Shown here piece by piece: positions 14,763-16,110 of a stretch of 16,110 nt of DNA. The stretch is from contig JALOMK010000009.1 in assembly GCA_025455505.1 (NCBI GenBank), positions 1 to 16,110 on the forward strand. The letters are read 5' to 3'. This stretch comes from Bacteroidales bacterium. GTDB taxonomy: Bacteria > Bacteroidota > Bacteroidia > Bacteroidales > VadinHA17. Every line of letters starts with the position of its first letter. The stretch's first letter is position 1. The notes under the pieces were generated by a model, which saw nothing but the letters and a program-made list of their open reading frames with translations, was not told where the DNA came from and ran no database searches. The translations under genes were made by a program, and so were the position numbers.

Positions 14763-15617
14763 TTATCGAGGGCTTACATGATTTTCTGCATGAAAAGAAG
14801 AGCGTACAAGAGGACTGCTCTCAACATGGGTGAAACCCCTGCCGAGGGCAAAATTCCTGTATTCCCTGAATACTTCAGGAGTAACATATTCAACGACTTC
14901 AATGTGTGAGAAAGACGGTTGCAGGTATTGCCCTATTGTTATGACAGTACATCCTGCATCACGGATGTCGCCGATGGTTTCCAAAACCTCCCCGCGTGTT
15001 TCGCCCAGCCCGACCATCAGTCCTGATTTTGTCCGCAGACCTGCCGACGACAGAACGCTCAGGACAGAAAGACTTCTCTCATACCTGGCCTTTGTCCTGA
15101 TTTCAGGAGTAAGTCTCCTTACAGTTTCAACGTTGTGTGAAACAACATCGGGTGCTGCTGCAATAATCCTGCCGAGGAGTTCCTCATTGCCGTCAAAGTC
15201 GGGGATGAGTGTCTCTATAGTCGTACCCCGGTTCACCTCCCTGACTATCCTGATTGTTTCGGCCCAGAATGATGCTCCCCTGTCAGGGAGATCATCGCGG
15301 TCGACAGAGGTTATCACACAATGCCTAAGCCCCATAGTTTTCACTGAATCTGCAATTCTCCGGGGTTCCTCCGGGTCGGGAGGAAATGGTTTCCCTGTCC
15401 GGGTTGCACAAAACCTGCAGGCGCGCGTACATATGTCGCCAAGGATCATGAACGTGGCGGTTCCCGCATTCCAGCATTCACCTATATTCGGGCAGTTACC
15501 GCTCGTGCAGATTGTATTGAGCCTGTTCGAGGAAACAAGCTTCTTAACCATTGAATATTTTTCCCCGCTGGCCCTCTGCATCTTAAGCCATTTCGGCAAT
15601 CTTCTTTCCTTCTCCAT
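14763..15617 (-). CDS. lipA: Lipoyl synthase (radical SAM)
   Basis: LipA inserts two sulfurs into octanoyl groups on lipoyl domains. The protein has 284 residues, a usual length. The auxiliary cluster cysteines are in CTSGNCPNIGEC (C37, C42, C48), and the radical SAM cluster is CTRACRFC (C63, C67, C70). The C-terminal serine motif that ligates the auxiliary cluster is RSSF (272-275), where the family usually has RSSY. It starts with ATG at 15617, 19 bases after a -7 promoter element, and is the first gene of lipA-lipB-recJ. It is divergent from fucI. Confidence 0.97.
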   Translation of the reverse strand: MEKERRLPKWLKMQRASGEKYSMVKKLVSSNRLNTICTSGNCPNIGECWNAGTATFMILGDICTRACRFCATRTGKPFPPDPEEPRRIADSVKTMGLRHCVITSVDRDDLPDRGASFWAETIRIVREVNRGTTIETLIPDFDGNEELLGRIIAAAPDVVSHNVETVRRLTPEIRTKARYERSLSVLSVLSSAGLRTKSGLMVGLGETRGEVLETIGDIRDAGCTVITIGQYLQPSFSHIEVVEYVTPEVFREYRNFALGRGFTHVESSPLVRSSFHAENHVSPR

Positions 15618-15636
15618 CCGGGATTTATTACTGGCA

Positions 15637-15644
15637 CAAATTTA
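15637..15644 (-). promoter_or_regulatory. Bacteroidota -7 promoter element for lipA
   Basis: On the minus strand this reads TAAATTTG, matching TAnnTTTG, 19 bases before the lipA ATG. A TTG at 15662-15664 (minus strand) lies 17 bases further upstream, slightly closer than the usual -33 spacing. It would drive lipA-lipB-recJ. Confidence 0.55.
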
Positions 15645-15683
15645 CTATAATATACAATCATCAATGCCGGCCAGCTGAATTAT

Positions 15684-15723
15684 CGGGCTTAATAAAGCTT
15701 GAAAGCCATGCCGGGCTTAATAA
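15684..15723. repeat. Two direct copies of CGGGCTTAATAA upstream of fucI
   Basis: The 12-base sequence occurs at 15684-15695 and 15712-15723, 28 bases apart start to start, within the lipA-fucI intergenic region and just upstream of the fucI -7 element. A GGCTT/AAGCC inverted repeat (15686-15690 and 15703-15707) overlaps the first copy. This layout suits an operator for a sugar-responsive regulator, but no regulator gene is in the window. Confidence 0.5.
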
Positions 15724-15746
15724 TAAAATCATAATGTAAAAAGATA

Positions 15747-15754
15747 TATATTTG
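15747..15754 (+). promoter_or_regulatory. Bacteroidota -7 promoter element for fucI
   Basis: TATATTTG matches TAnnTTTG and ends 42 bases before the fucI ATG. No TTTG was found at the -33 spacing. The direct repeats at 15684-15723 lie just upstream, where an activator or repressor would bind. Confidence 0.5.
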
Positions 15755-15796
15755 TTATCCGGCTATCCAGCTTACGGAATCATAAAATCAGAAAAA

Positions 15797-16110
15797 ATGG
15801 CAACAACTCCGTTCAGAATAAACAAAAAGTACCAGACAGTGATAGGTGAATTTCCGAGGGTAGGCATCCGCCCTGCCATCGATGGCAGGATGATGGGTGT
15901 GAGGGAGTCACTCGAGGAGCAGACGATGAACATGGCAAGGAGTGCCGCTGCGCTTATCTCATCAAACTTAAGGTATCCCGACGGCCGGCCTGTCGAGTGC
16001 ATTATTGCCGACACCTGCATTGGAGGTGTTGCAGAAGCCGCCATGTGTGCTGAAAAGTTTTCACGCAGCGGTGTCGGGGTCAGCCTCACTGTGACTCCAT
16101 GCTGGTGCTA
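15797..16110 (+). CDS. fucI: L-fucose isomerase (partial, N-terminus only)
   Basis: FucI converts L-fucose to L-fuculose in the cytoplasm, the first step of fucose catabolism; the family also accepts D-arabinose. The frame is open from the ATG at 15797 to the window edge, 104 full codons out of about 590 expected. The N-terminal block [20 protein letters not shown], then [23 protein letters not shown] and VTPCWCY match the classical FucI N1 domain closely. The catalytic Glu and Asp residues lie beyond the window. It is divergent from lipA across 179 bp. Confidence 0.93.
   Translation, partial: MATTPFRINKKYQTVIGEFPRVGIRPAIDGRMMGVRESLEEQTMNMARSAAALISSNLRYPDGRPVECIIADTCIGGVAEAAMCAEKFSRSGVGVSLTVTPCWC

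Noticed and set aside
14830..15678. Long open frame (282 codons) on the plus strand opposite lipA
   Set aside because: It lies wholly over a well-supported LipA with all cysteine motifs. The antisense product is serine/leucine-rich without family features, as expected from a shadow of a GC-rich gene.
1..16110. tRNA, rRNA, CRISPR, insertion sequence, prophage or toxin-antitoxin genes
   Set aside because: The gaps between genes are all under 180 bp (apart from the disputed leader at 10157-10271, also short), and none holds a cloverleaf, spacer array, transposase or terminal repeat pair that I can see.

Overview
This window looks like a chromosomal core region of a member of the Bacteroidota, probably Bacteroidales or a close relative. 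Four things point that way. The gene order hpt-adk-obgE is the one familiar from Bacteroidales. The topoisomerase IV subunit B has the Bacteroidota form. TAnnTTTG promoter elements precede several genes, and Shine-Dalgarno sequences are not evident. An outer-membrane helix-hairpin-helix/beta-barrel protein of a Bacteroidota-specific kind is also present. No tRNA, rRNA, CRISPR array, transposase or phage gene was seen. Coding density is about 95%.

Layout. The left end (1-1488, minus) is the N-terminal 496 codons of parE, cut by the window edge, with its own promoter. Upstream of it lies a long, tightly packed minus-strand run, read right to left: hpt, adk, obgE, a PAP2-family phosphatase, lplA (lipoate ligase), plsC (lysophosphatidate acyltransferase), an unrecognised Rossmann-like protein and a membrane-anchored MutS-family ATPase. 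Gaps are 1-35 bp, and one pair overlaps. hpt is divergent from purE (plus), so a purine salvage gene and a de novo purine gene share a 91-bp control region. After purE come a hexanucleotide palindromic repeat and a terminator-like hairpin. Two plus-strand envelope genes follow: a small PorV/FadL-like beta-barrel protein with a TTG start, and a large exported protein with an HhH domain fused to a predicted beta-barrel. A convergent hairpin separates them from a minus-strand run lipA-lipB-recJ. The right end (15797-16110, plus) is the start of an L-fucose isomerase gene.

How the genes fit together. The window holds both lipoate routes: de novo octanoyl transfer and sulfur insertion (LipB, LipA) and salvage (LplA), about 8 kb apart in different operons. 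Hpt, Adk and PurE are purine metabolism. PlsC and the PAP2 protein act on membrane lipids. ParE, RecJ and the MutS-like protein are DNA-handling proteins.

The most unusual material is small-scale. The palindrome TTCCGGAA occurs four times, only between genes. A 9-bp-period degenerate tandem repeat sits just before the signal peptide of the HhH/barrel protein. A 22-bp perfect palindrome lies inside that gene. A pair of 12-bp direct repeats lies upstream of fucI. The least characterised gene content is the barrel/HhH-barrel pair, the membrane-anchored MutS-like ATPase and the Rossmann-like protein beside it. No wholly new system can be claimed from the sequence alone.
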